From CAVVFX01 sp963777595 (lineage in GTDB: Bacteria > Acidobacteriota > Terriglobia > Bryobacterales > Bryobacteraceae), in assembly GCA_963777595.1 (NCBI GenBank), contig CAVZRE010000046.1, positions 1-64,000 of the forward strand: a stretch of DNA of 64,000 nt. The letters are read 5' to 3'. The notes under the pieces are model-generated. The model was given only the letters and a program-made list of their open reading frames with translations. It did no database searches and was not told where the DNA came from. This document shows, in pieces, positions 7,241 to 15,711 of the stretch (within the stretch, counting starts at the first letter, position 1; the number at the start of each line of letters is the position of its first letter). The position numbers and the translations under genes are program-made.

Positions 7241-8398
7241 GTGCATGTCATCCTGACCGCATTGCTGGTGTTCGGGATCCTCACGCTCTGGGTCCCTGAG
7301 TATTGGCCCATTACCGTTTTCCAGGTCGGCGTCTTTACGCTCGCCACGGTTGCAGTATGGCAGCGGCGTAATCGACTGCCGGAGATTGGTTATCCAGGGC
7401 TGGCCCTGGGATTTGCGGTCGGGTTGGGCTTGGCGCAACTGCTGACCGGACAGACCGCTTACTTGTTCGTCACGCAAACGGCCGCGGTCAAATGGGCCAC
7501 ATTTTTCGCTGTATTCCTCGCGGGCATTTGCATTTTCGACGATGCCCGGGTTCGCCGGCGGTTCCGTTCCACCGTCCTATGGTTCAGTTTCTGCGTGGCT
7601 GTGATCGCGACGCTACAAACGTTTTCCTCAGGAGGCAAAGTATTCTGGTGCTTTCCGAGCGGCTACTCCGATCATGTCATGGGCCCGATCGTGTATCGCA
7701 ATCATTACGCCGCATTCATTGAAGCGGTGCTCCCAATCGCTCTTTACGAGGCCCTGCGCAGTGAAAAGAACTCTCTCCTCTACGCCGGTATGGCCGCGGC
7801 GATGTATGCTTCGGTGATCGCATCCGCATCCCGGGCCGGCGCCGTTCTGACGACCGGCGAGATCGTGGCGGTCACCCTGCTAATGTGGGCTCGCGGCCGC
7901 GTCAGTCTGCGGACGATCAATCTTGGAATCCTGAGAAGCGCAATATTGTTTGCGGTCTTCACGGGGGTAGCAGGGTGGGGAAGCGTTTGGGAGCGTTTCC
8001 GGGCTCCCGATCCGATGGCGGTGCGGACGGAACTCGCAACGTCGTCGCTTCACATGATTGCCGCGCATCCCTGGTTCGGTGTCGGCCTCGGGGCCTGGTC
8101 GACAGTCTACCCACACTACGCCATAGCGGACATCGGGGCGTTCGCCAACCAGGCGCACAACGATTGGCTGCAATGGGCTGCCGAGGGCGGAGTTCTCTTT
8201 GGGATCGTCATGGCCGGCTTATTTGTATGGTGCGTGCGTGCGGGTTTACGGACTGTCTGGGGGCTGGGAGTCGTCGCCGTGCTTCTGCATGCGCTGGTCG
8301 ACTATCCTTTTTCGCGGCCTGCTTTGGGTTCGTGGTGCATCGTGATGATGGCGTTGGCGGCCGCGGAGCTGCGCACTGTTTCAGTCACTCAAGACTGA
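7241..8398 (+). CDS. O-antigen ligase/polymerase family membrane protein (Wzy_C), first copy
   Basis: The 385-residue protein (GTG start) has about ten predicted membrane helices. It carries the marks of the O-antigen ligase/polymerase superfamily: RNHYAAFIE after the fourth to fifth helix, then a large periplasmic loop with HPWFGVGLGAWSTVYP and NQAHNDWLQWAAEGG. Such proteins polymerise lipid-linked repeat units or transfer finished polymer to an acceptor in the periplasm. It follows the FecR-like gene by 25 bases and is probably cotranscribed. Two more proteins of this superfamily occur in the window (15708 and 45878). Whether this copy is a ligase or a polymerase cannot be decided from sequence. 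Confidence 0.82.
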   Translation: MHVILTALLVFGILTLWVPEYWPITVFQVGVFTLATVAVWQRRNRLPEIGYPGLALGFAVGLGLAQLLTGQTAYLFVTQTAAVKWATFFAVFLAGICIFDDARVRRRFRSTVLWFSFCVAVIATLQTFSSGGKVFWCFPSGYSDHVMGPIVYRNHYAAFIEAVLPIALYEALRSEKNSLLYAGMAAAMYASVIASASRAGAVLTTGEIVAVTLLMWARGRVSLRTINLGILRSAILFAVFTGVAGWGSVWERFRAPDPMAVRTELATSSLHMIAAHPWFGVGLGAWSTVYPHYAIADIGAFANQAHNDWLQWAAEGGVLFGIVMAGLFVWCVRAGLRTVWGLGVVAVLLHALVDYPFSRPALGSWCIVMMALAAAELRTVSVTQD

Positions 8399-8409
8399 AT
8401 ACCCCCAAT

Positions 8410-8456
8410 AAATAGAGAGTAATACGTAAAAATAGGGCAGTAATTAGCCTCTATTT
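8410..8456 (+). promoter_or_regulatory. Inverted repeat with two AGTAAT copies upstream of the core operon
   Basis: AAATAGAG (8410-8417) and CTCTATTT (8449-8456) form a perfect 8-base inverted repeat. Between the arms AGTAAT occurs at 8418 and 8439, exactly 21 bases apart, about two helical turns. The same hexamer is clustered in the 6.2-kb control region. The 124-base gap is the only sizeable one in the plus-strand operon before the export genes. It may be an operator or an RNA hairpin in the leader for the NusG-like factor. Confidence 0.4.
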
Positions 8457-8522
8457 CCGTTGTTTATTGTACTCGCCGCGTGATACGTTTGGAATACGCG
8501 ACGCCTTGTTGCGGAGACCGAA

Positions 8523-8873
8523 ATGGGACTCAAATGGGCGAAGCCCGCCCAGCGCACCACAAACTCCCCCACGGACCTGCATACCTTGAACCAGCTGAAA
8601 AATCGCGTTGTTAATTTCAGAGTGACAGACGAAGAATTGAAGCGTCTGAAAACATCTTCTGATCTCCATGGGGCCAGGTGCTTATCGGATTTTGCCCGGA
8701 CGGTCATGTTGGGGACCGCGCCGGGAAGCGCTCAAGACCGGGATGAACACGTAGAGGAAAAGATCCAGTCGCTCGATGGTCGTCTGTCGGCCGTGGAGGC
8801 CGATCTTACCCGAGTGGTCAATCTGTTGTCGTTTGCGGGAGAAGATACCGGAAGTCTCAGGAGTAAAACTTGA
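8523..8873 (+). CDS. Ribbon-helix-helix protein with C-terminal coiled coil
   Basis: The 116-residue protein carries a MobC/CopG-like ribbon-helix-helix at about 29-63 (VVNFRVTDEELKRLK, then LSDFARTVML). A short coiled coil follows at about 76-103 (EEKIQSLDGRLSAVEADL). Such small proteins bind DNA as dimers. Its stop overlaps the start of the Wza-like gene (TTGA), so it is cotranscribed with the export genes. The repeats at 8410-8456 are a plausible autoregulatory target, which is an inference. Confidence 0.65.
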   Translation: MGLKWAKPAQRTTNSPTDLHTLNQLKNRVVNFRVTDEELKRLKTSSDLHGARCLSDFARTVMLGTAPGSAQDRDEHVEEKIQSLDGRLSAVEADLTRVVNLLSFAGEDTGSLRSKT

Positions 8874-9832
8874 AATCCATGCGTCTATTACTAACAGCTC
8901 TTATGGTTGCCGCCGTCGGCCTGGCGCAAGGGCCATCGGCGGCCAGTCGGCCGGTCTCGGCGCCGGAGATTGGCGCCAACCTGCCCGCCCAATCCGTGGG
9001 GCCGAACGATCTGATCGCGGTATCGGTGTACGATGCTCCGGAGTTGAGCCGCACGATCCGGGTGGGCGCGGATGGCTACATTCGCTTCCCGATGCTCAAG
9101 CAGCGTGTCAAAGCGCAGGGTCTTTTCCCGTCCGAACTGGAGACCGCGATCGGTCAGGCTCTGCGAGCCGAAGATATCCTCGTGGATCCGTTCGTGACGG
9201 TGACCATCGCCCAGTATCATAGCCGTCCCATCAGCGTGGCGGGCGCGGTGAAGATGCCGCTGGTATTTCAGGCGGAGAGCCCGGTTACGCTGATCGAGGC
9301 CATTTCGCGCGCCCAAGGTCTGCGGGAAGATGCCGGCCGTGAGATCCTGATCAGCCGCTCCCAACCAGGCCCGGATGGTAAGCCAATCATGCTGACGCGG
9401 CGCATTTCCGTGCGGGGCCTCATCGACGACGCCGATCCCATGCTCAACGAAATCCTGACCGGCGGCGAAGAGATCCGTGTTCCGGAAGTGAGCAAGATCT
9501 ACGTGATGGGGAACGTCAAGAAGCCTGGCGCCTTCCCCGTGCAGGACGGCTCCGAAACCACTGTCATGGAGGTCCTCGCGCTGGCGGAAGGCCTGATGCC
9601 GTTCGCCGGGAACCAGGCTTTTATTTACCGCCGTGAAGCCAAAGGCCCCAAAAACGAAATCCCCGTTCCCATCGACAAGATCATGAAACGCCAGGCTCCG
9701 GATGTCGTGCTCACAGCCAACGACATCCTTTATATCCCGGATAACCATGGCAAACGGATAGGCATTGCCACGCTCGAAAAACTGCTGCTGTTTGGCAGTA
9801 CTGCCGGGGCCACTGCCCTGATCTACCATTGA
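8870..9832 (+). CDS. Polysaccharide export protein (Wza/GfcE family, SLBB domains)
   Basis: The 320-residue protein starts at TTG, favoured because AGGAG (8859-8863) lies 6 bases upstream; an ATG three codons later is the alternative. The signal peptide spans about 4-22 and has no lipobox Cys, unlike enterobacterial Wza. A Poly_export domain follows (GPNDLIAVSVYDAPELSRTI, about 43-125). Two SLBB-type segments come next (ISVAGAVKMPLVF near 123; IYVMGNVKKPGAFPV near 210). The protein would form the outer-membrane or periplasmic channel through which polymer leaves. It is followed 7 bases later by the Wzc-like co-polymerase, the usual partner. Confidence 0.93.
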   Translation: MKSMRLLLTALMVAAVGLAQGPSAASRPVSAPEIGANLPAQSVGPNDLIAVSVYDAPELSRTIRVGADGYIRFPMLKQRVKAQGLFPSELETAIGQALRAEDILVDPFVTVTIAQYHSRPISVAGAVKMPLVFQAESPVTLIEAISRAQGLREDAGREILISRSQPGPDGKPIMLTRRISVRGLIDDADPMLNEILTGGEEIRVPEVSKIYVMGNVKKPGAFPVQDGSETTVMEVLALAEGLMPFAGNQAFIYRREAKGPKNEIPVPIDKIMKRQAPDVVLTANDILYIPDNHGKRIGIATLEKLLLFGSTAGATALIYH

Positions 9833-9839
9833 GACCCTC

Positions 9840-12068
9840 ATGACACAAGAGAAACCCTTACACGCCCTCGCGGCGGCGCTCGAAACCAATCGGTCCCTTC
9901 CAGCGGTTCAAGAATATCTCAGCCTCTATCCCCCGGCCGCGTATCCCGAACCGGAGACGGAGGCGCCGGAGCTTCGCCTTTCCCACTATCTCTGGATTCT
10001 GCGCCGCCACCAATGGAAGCTCCTGGCATTCGTCGTCTTTTGCGTGGCTTCCACACTGATCGTGTCATCGCGGCTCACGCCGATCTATGAAGCCATCGCG
10101 AGCATCGACATCGATCGGCAGGCGCCGGCCGGTATTATCGGGCAGGATTCCGCCCGTCTGCCGAGCGCCGATGCCGACCAGTTTCTGGCGACTCAGATCA
10201 AGACCATCCAGTCCGATTCAGTCTTGCGCCCGGTCGTTCAACAATTCCATCTGGCGGCCCACGGCGAAGCTCCGCCAGACAGCAAACTTCCTCCTTCACG
10301 CGTGCAGAACGCCCCTGTGAAGCTCGAGCGCTTGAAGGTCACGCGTCCGCCCAATACCTATCTGCTGCTCATCAGCTACCGGTCGCCCGACCCGGAGCTG
10401 GCGGCCGCGGTCGCGAACGCTATCGCCCAGAGCTACATCCTGCACACTTACAACATCCGGTTTACAGCCGCTGCCGGGCTCTCCACCTTCATGGAAAAAC
10501 AACTGGAAGAGCTCAAGGCCCAGATGGAGCGTTCCTCTGCGGCTCTGGCAACTTTCGAGAGGGACCTGAGCGTCATCAATCCGGACGAAAAGACCAGCAT
10601 CCTGTCGTCGCGCCTGCTGCAGCTCAATACGGAGTTCACCACGGCGCAAGGCGATCGGGTGCGCAAGCAAGCGGCCTTCGATTCCGTCAAAGGCGGATCT
10701 CTCGAAGCCGCCCAGGCGTCGACCCAGGGAGAACAACTCCGCAAGCTGGCGGACCGCCTCGATGAAGCCCGTGAAAAGTTTGCGGTAATAAAAGTCCAGT
10801 ACGGCGCCGGCCATCCGGAGTACAAGAAAGCTGCCTCGCAAGTCGCCGAACTCGAAGCCCAGTTCAGCGCTTTAAAGAGCAATATCACGCAGCGGGTCGG
10901 CCTCGAGTACCAGGAAGCTTCCGATCGTGAAAAGATGCTCAAGCAAGCCGTGGCCGACGTCAAGACGGAGTTCGATCGCATCAATGCGCGCTCCTTCGAG
11001 TACAAGGCCGTGAAGCAGGAAGCCGATGCCGACAAAGGACTCTATAACGAACTGGTGCGCAAGATCAAAGAAGCCGGTATCAACTCCAGCTTCCAGAACA
11101 GTTCCATACGCCTGTCCGATTCCGCCCGGCCGCCGCTCAAGCCCGTCTTTCCGGACCTGCGCATGAACGGACTTCTGGCATTCCTGTTTTCCCTCCTGCT
11201 GGGCGGAGCCGCCGCGATCTTTGCCGACACACTGGATAACAGCATTCGCGATCCGGAGCAGGTCCAGCGTGAACTGAAGACCGAAGTCCTGGGATCGCTT
11301 CCGGTAGTGAGATCCTGGCACGACAGGCTGCCTCTGGTCTCCAAAAACGGCAGCGGTAGCGTTGCGCTGGCCAAGTCCACCCGGAACAGCGGACAGATTT
11401 CGGCTTTCGAAGACGCCGTCCGCACTCTCCGCGATTCCATCCTGCTTTCCGATCTCGACAGACGGCCGCGCTCTTTGCTCATTACTTCCGCTACGCCGCG
11501 TGAAGGGAAGACGACGACTGCCATTCACCTGGCGATCGCGCACAGCTCACAAGGACGCAAAACCCTGCTGATCGATGCCGATCTGCGCCGCCCCGGAATT
11601 CACGATCGCTTCGGATTGACGAACGGCTCCGGGCTGTCCACGATTGTTTCCGGAACTGGCGAATGGCGAGATGCATTGCAGAAACTGGAAGCCCATCCGG
11701 ATCTCGACGTGCTCACCGCCGGTCCGGCGTCGCGGCGTGCGGCCGACCGGCTGGGAACGATGCTCCACAAACTGCTCGCCGAGGCGGAAAGCAGCTATGA
11801 CCTGGTGATCGTCGATTCGCCCCCGCTGCTCGGTTTCGCGGAGCCTCTTCAAATCGCCGCCGTGGTCGACGGGGTGGTGGTCATCGCGCTTGCGGGCCAC
11901 ACCAACCGCAACGCCGTCGGAAGCGTCATCAGCAGCTTGAAGCGCCTGAAGGCGAATGTCATCGGCGTCGCGCTGAACGAAGTCCGCGAGGAGATGAACG
12001 ACCGCTACTACTATTACGGTTATTCCGGCAAGTATTACTCGAAGTATTACAAGCCGGTAAACTCGTGA
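9840..12068 (+). CDS. Wzc/EpsB-like polysaccharide co-polymerase and BY-kinase
   Basis: The 742-residue protein has a Wzz chain-length domain with TM1 near 61-76, long periplasmic coiled coils (about 210-420, including the GNVR-like region) and TM2 near 442-463. The cytoplasmic BY-kinase domain has Walker A SATPREGKTT (550-559), Walker A' IDADLRRP (578-585) and Walker B VIVDSPP (656-662). The C-terminus is a tyrosine cluster with nine Tyr between 723 and 737, the usual autophosphorylation tail. It controls chain length and export with the Wza-like channel. No Wzb-type phosphatase is seen in the window. Confidence 0.95.
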   Translation: MTQEKPLHALAAALETNRSLPAVQEYLSLYPPAAYPEPETEAPELRLSHYLWILRRHQWKLLAFVVFCVASTLIVSSRLTPIYEAIASIDIDRQAPAGIIGQDSARLPSADADQFLATQIKTIQSDSVLRPVVQQFHLAAHGEAPPDSKLPPSRVQNAPVKLERLKVTRPPNTYLLLISYRSPDPELAAAVANAIAQSYILHTYNIRFTAAAGLSTFMEKQLEELKAQMERSSAALATFERDLSVINPDEKTSILSSRLLQLNTEFTTAQGDRVRKQAAFDSVKGGSLEAAQASTQGEQLRKLADRLDEAREKFAVIKVQYGAGHPEYKKAASQVAELEAQFSALKSNITQRVGLEYQEASDREKMLKQAVADVKTEFDRINARSFEYKAVKQEADADKGLYNELVRKIKEAGINSSFQNSSIRLSDSARPPLKPVFPDLRMNGLLAFLFSLLLGGAAAIFADTLDNSIRDPEQVQRELKTEVLGSLPVVRSWHDRLPLVSKNGSGSVALAKSTRNSGQISAFEDAVRTLRDSILLSDLDRRPRSLLITSATPREGKTTTAIHLAIAHSSQGRKTLLIDADLRRPGIHDRFGLTNGSGLSTIVSGTGEWRDALQKLEAHPDLDVLTAGPASRRAADRLGTMLHKLLAEAESSYDLVIVDSPPLLGFAEPLQIAAVVDGVVVIALAGHTNRNAVGSVISSLKRLKANVIGVALNEVREEMNDRYYYYGYSGKYYSKYYKPVNS

Positions 12069-12092
12069 GCACGCCAGTCCGCTGAACGTCTC

Positions 12093-13553
12093 ATGCCACA
12101 GCAATCCAACCTCGCCCTCGCCTGCGATTTGGCGAACACCAGACGGCCAGTCAGAGACGTGATCGTGGGCTTCCTGGTGCAAGCGCGGCTGCTGATCGAG
12201 CAGTCCCACGACACATCCACCGCGTCGGGCCGCTCGAAGGAGCGTTATCGCCGGGTAGCCCTCACCACCCTGACCTCCATCGGCGCAAGGGGGATGGCTA
12301 GCTTAGCCGGTCTGGTTTCCGTCCCTCTTGCGCTGAGCTACCTGGGCAAAGAACGATACGGACTGTGGATGACGATCAGTTCCATGGTGGCGATGCTCAG
12401 TTTTGCGGACTTCGGCTTGGGCAACGGACTACTGAACACCATAGCGGTGGCCCATGGAACCAACGATCGCGACGCCCTGCGGAAGTTTGTTTCGAGCGCC
12501 TTTTTCCTGTTGTCTGCTACGGCGCTGCTCATGGCCTTGTTGTTTGCCTTCGCGTATCCGTGGGTCGATTGGCCGGCCTTCTTCAATGTGAAGACGGGAC
12601 TGGCGCGGAATGAGTCTGGTCCGGCGGTCCTGGCATTAGCCGCGTGCTTCCTCGTAAGTCTTCCTTTGGGAATCGTCCAGCGAATCCAGGCGGGGCATCA
12701 GGAGGGCTTCATGAATGACATGTGGCAAGGCGGCGGGAGCTTGTTGTCTCTGGTGGCAGTGCTGCTGGGCGTTCACTTGAAATGGGGGCTGCCGCTGCTG
12801 ATCCTGACGGTTTCAGCGGCGCCGGTGGCTGCTACAGTAGCGAATGCCTTCTCCCTGTTCGGGCGGCAGCGTCCCTGGTTGTTGCCTGCCTGGAGCAACT
12901 TTCAATGGACGGCGGCCAGAACCCTCGCGGGTAGCGGTTTCCTATTCTTTCTTTTGCAGATCGGCTACATGGTTTCGTTCTCCTCGGACAACCTGATTGT
13001 GGCCCATGTCCTCGGTGCGTCGGCGGTACCGCAGTACGCCGTGGCTCAGAAGGTATTTCTTATGGTGGCCTTGATGCAGACCACTTGGCTGGCGCCGCTC
13101 TGGCCGGCTTATGGTGAGGCAATTCAACGCGGGGATATCTCCTGGGTACGCCGCACTTTGAAACGTTCGATCGTGACGGCGGTGGTAGTCAGTTCGGCGC
13201 TTTCAATAATCGTGGCGGGAATCAGTAGACCGCTTTTCAGACTCTGGGTCGGACCCGAGCTCGTGCCGTCTTGGCCTTTGACCGTTGGCTTCGCACTATG
13301 GGTGGTAGTGCAAGCTGCCGGCAGCGCCGTGGCCATGTACTTAAACGGCGCAAATGCCCTGCTGTTCGAACTCGGCTTAGCGGCCGCGCTGCTGATCGTC
13401 GCCACGCCGTTGAAGATTTTACTCTGTCTGCGATTCGGTTCGGCCGGAATTGTTTGGGCCGCGTTGATCGCCTATCTTTTTACCGTGGCTTTGCCGCTGA
13501 TTTTTGTTCTTCCCAGGATCCTGTCGAAACATGTCGAACCTTGCCCAGCCTAG
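12093..13553 (+). CDS. Wzx-type oligosaccharide flippase (first copy)
   Basis: The 486-residue polytopic protein is of the polysaccharide-transporter/MATE-like group. Helices begin near residue 60 (TSIGARGMASLAGLVSVPLALSYLG) with the family sequence GLWMTISSMVAMLSFADFGLGNGL following; about 12-14 helices are predicted. It would flip the undecaprenyl-linked repeat unit to the periplasm. The first 50 residues are hydrophilic and not typical of the family, so a later start is possible. It lies 24 bases after the Wzc-like gene. A second flippase is encoded at 28105-29394. Confidence 0.88.
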   Translation: MPQQSNLALACDLANTRRPVRDVIVGFLVQARLLIEQSHDTSTASGRSKERYRRVALTTLTSIGARGMASLAGLVSVPLALSYLGKERYGLWMTISSMVAMLSFADFGLGNGLLNTIAVAHGTNDRDALRKFVSSAFFLLSATALLMALLFAFAYPWVDWPAFFNVKTGLARNESGPAVLALAACFLVSLPLGIVQRIQAGHQEGFMNDMWQGGGSLLSLVAVLLGVHLKWGLPLLILTVSAAPVAATVANAFSLFGRQRPWLLPAWSNFQWTAARTLAGSGFLFFLLQIGYMVSFSSDNLIVAHVLGASAVPQYAVAQKVFLMVALMQTTWLAPLWPAYGEAIQRGDISWVRRTLKRSIVTAVVVSSALSIIVAGISRPLFRLWVGPELVPSWPLTVGFALWVVVQAAGSAVAMYLNGANALLFELGLAAALLIVATPLKILLCLRFGSAGIVWAALIAYLFTVALPLIFVLPRILSKHVEPCPA

Positions 13554-14394
13554 GATTACCGCGGACGAAGTAATTGCCCTTCTCCGGGCTTGTCCGGAGT
13601 ATAGGGAAATCGTTAAGTACAGCTATCTGGGATCGGATCTCCAGGAGGCTGCGCGGCGCTTTCATGAGTCTGCGGAATTTGCCGAGGTGCTGCGCTACAC
13701 GGCGCGTGGGGAAAATCCGGGAAGGGTATTGGACCTGGGGGCCGGCAGAGGCATAGCGACTTATGCGTTTGCGAAAAGCCATGCGGAGCTGGTTTACGCC
13801 CTGGAGCCCGACCCGAGCGAAGAGGTCGGCTACGGGGCCCTGCGCCGTCTGATGGGAACGCTTCCGTACGAGCTGCTTCCCTGTTGTGGTGAGAAGATCC
13901 CTCTACCCGACGCATCGGTGGACATTGTGTACGCCCGGCAGGTCCTGCACCACGCGAAAGACCTGGGGACCATGATACGGGAGTGCGCCCGCATTCTCGC
14001 CGGGGGCGGCGTGTTCCTGGCCTGCCGCGAGCACGTCGTGGATAATGACGGCCAGAAAAACGTCTTCCTCCGCCAACACGCCACCCACAAGTATCTGGGC
14101 AACGAAAACGCCTGCCGAATTTCCGAATATGAGGCGGCCATTTCGGGGGCCGGCCTCACCATCCAGAAGGTTTGGGGACCGTGGGATTCCGTCATGAATG
14201 CCTTCCCGGCGGTACAAACAGTGGAAGAACTGCGCAATTTCCCGAGGCTTGCGCTACGCCGGCGGCTCCCGCGCTGGAGCGGCCTGCTGGCCCGCATTCC
14301 CGGCGTGCTGTGGATGTACGAGAAACGGCTCAAGCGTCCCCAGCCTGGACGACTGTACTCGTTCCTGGCGACCAAGCCGGCGGCGGGACGATAA
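13531..14394 (+). CDS. Class I SAM-dependent methyltransferase
   Basis: The 287-residue protein has motif I RVLDLGAGRGIATYAF (about 59-74), an acidic motif II (YALEPDPSEE) and a motif IV-V region typical of Methyltransf_11 (SVDIVYARQVLHHAKDL). The ATG at 13531 is used because the frame-opening ATG at 13504 would lie deep inside the flippase gene; even so the overlap is 23 bases. It probably O-methylates a sugar residue or a lipid-linked intermediate of the polysaccharide. The substrate is unknown. Confidence 0.85.
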   Translation: MSNLAQPRITADEVIALLRACPEYREIVKYSYLGSDLQEAARRFHESAEFAEVLRYTARGENPGRVLDLGAGRGIATYAFAKSHAELVYALEPDPSEEVGYGALRRLMGTLPYELLPCCGEKIPLPDASVDIVYARQVLHHAKDLGTMIRECARILAGGGVFLACREHVVDNDGQKNVFLRQHATHKYLGNENACRISEYEAAISGAGLTIQKVWGPWDSVMNAFPAVQTVEELRNFPRLALRRRLPRWSGLLARIPGVLWMYEKRLKRPQPGRLYSFLATKPAAGR

Positions 14395-14412
14395 GGACAA
14401 ATTGCTTCGAGT

Positions 14413-15711
14413 ATGAGGAACCCACAGCGCTCGCTTGCGTCCCGCTTGAGCCTGTCAGGCATCGCGCATTATTGCCTTTCAACACTGATTCTGGGTGCTC
14501 TTGTCCGGCTGCGCACTTCACGGCAGACTCGCCGCCAACGCGAAGATCAGCCTCCAGACTCCGTAATTATCTTCCGCCTCGACCGCATTGGAGACGTAGT
14601 TCTTTCCTCTGCCATGCTGCGCGAACTTCGAAAACTATTTCCTCACGCTCATATCACCCTCGTCGTCAATACTCTCACCCGGCCCCTGCTCGAGTTCTGC
14701 CCTTATGTGGACACGGTGCTGGCCCTCCCCGCCCAATCCGGGTCTCTGAAATCGATGTTCCGCGAACTTCGAACAATTTTGAACTTCTGTAAGCGCAATC
14801 TCGCCCGGCGAACCTGGGATCTGGCGGTAGTGCCGCGTTGGGACACCGATACGTACTTTGCCACGTTCATGTGTTTCTATACGGGCGCGCTCCGGCGGAT
14901 CGGCTTTTCGGAACAGACGTCACCCGCCAAGCGCCGCCTGAATTGGGGCTTCGACCGGTTCTACACCGACATCTTGCCTCCCGGGCCGCTATTACACGAG
15001 GCGGAGCGAAATCTGGAAATCGTCCGTTACCTGGGGGGAAACGTTCTGGACAAGGCCCTTGAACTTTGGCTGACGCGTGATGACAAAGCCTATGCTGTCC
15101 AACGCCTGAATGACTTTGGACTGACTGCACTCCCCAACATGATTGGATTCGGGGTGGGATCAAGCCAAGGAAGGACGCGATGGCCGGCAGTGAGATTCGC
15201 GGAACTGATCGAGTACTTGCGACGCCGTCATGATTTCACGCCCGTCATCCTCTGCGGGCCGGGCGAGATCTCGATCGCGACCGAGATCGAGACCTGCACG
15301 AATACCAGACTGCTGGTCCTGGACGGTCTTTCGTTGCGGCAAACAGCGGCATTTCTAGCGCACTGCACCCTCTTTATAGGGAACGATAGCGGCCCCATGC
15401 ACATCGCGGCCGCAGCCGGGATACCCGTGGTCGAAATCTCGTGCCACCCGGTACATGGCGCTCCGGAGGGAGAAAACAGTCCGGCGCGCTTTGGGCCTTT
15501 CACGAGCTGCGGCGCCATCGTCAGGCCGCTCCGGCCGAAGTATCCCTGTGAAAGGGGCTGCACTTCTAACCAGCCGCATTGCATCGCCGAGGTATCGGTT
15601 GCGCAGGTCGGCGCCGCCGCTAACGGTCTGCTCGCCGCTTCGCGGAAGGCTGCATCCTTGACCGGCTTCAGCTCTCACCACCCACCCATCGAATGTCAAT
15701 TACTCCAATGA
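14413..15711 (+). CDS. Glycosyltransferase family 9 (heptosyltransferase-like)
   Basis: The 432-residue protein has the GT9 N-domain start IIFRLDRIGDVVLSSAMLREL (about 54-74) and the C-domain nucleotide-sugar region FIGNDSGPMHIAAAAGIPVV (about 321-340), the strongest signature of ADP-heptose:LPS heptosyltransferase relatives. A late Cys-rich loop (YPCERGCTSNQPHC) is unusual and may bind a metal or form disulfides. The donor could be a heptose; a GDP-heptose route is encoded at 52.7-55.0 kb, but the pairing is an inference. It lies between a methyltransferase and a polymerase gene. Confidence 0.88.
   Translation: MRNPQRSLASRLSLSGIAHYCLSTLILGALVRLRTSRQTRRQREDQPPDSVIIFRLDRIGDVVLSSAMLRELRKLFPHAHITLVVNTLTRPLLEFCPYVDTVLALPAQSGSLKSMFRELRTILNFCKRNLARRTWDLAVVPRWDTDTYFATFMCFYTGALRRIGFSEQTSPAKRRLNWGFDRFYTDILPPGPLLHEAERNLEIVRYLGGNVLDKALELWLTRDDKAYAVQRLNDFGLTALPNMIGFGVGSSQGRTRWPAVRFAELIEYLRRRHDFTPVILCGPGEISIATEIETCTNTRLLVLDGLSLRQTAAFLAHCTLFIGNDSGPMHIAAAAGIPVVEISCHPVHGAPEGENSPARFGPFTSCGAIVRPLRPKYPCERGCTSNQPHCIAEVSVAQVGAAANGLLAASRKAASLTGFSSHHPPIECQLLQ

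Noticed and set aside
8891..9889. 332-codon minus-strand frame over the Wza-like gene
   Set aside because: Low-complexity His/Asp/Gly-rich translation typical of an antisense shadow of a real SLBB protein gene.
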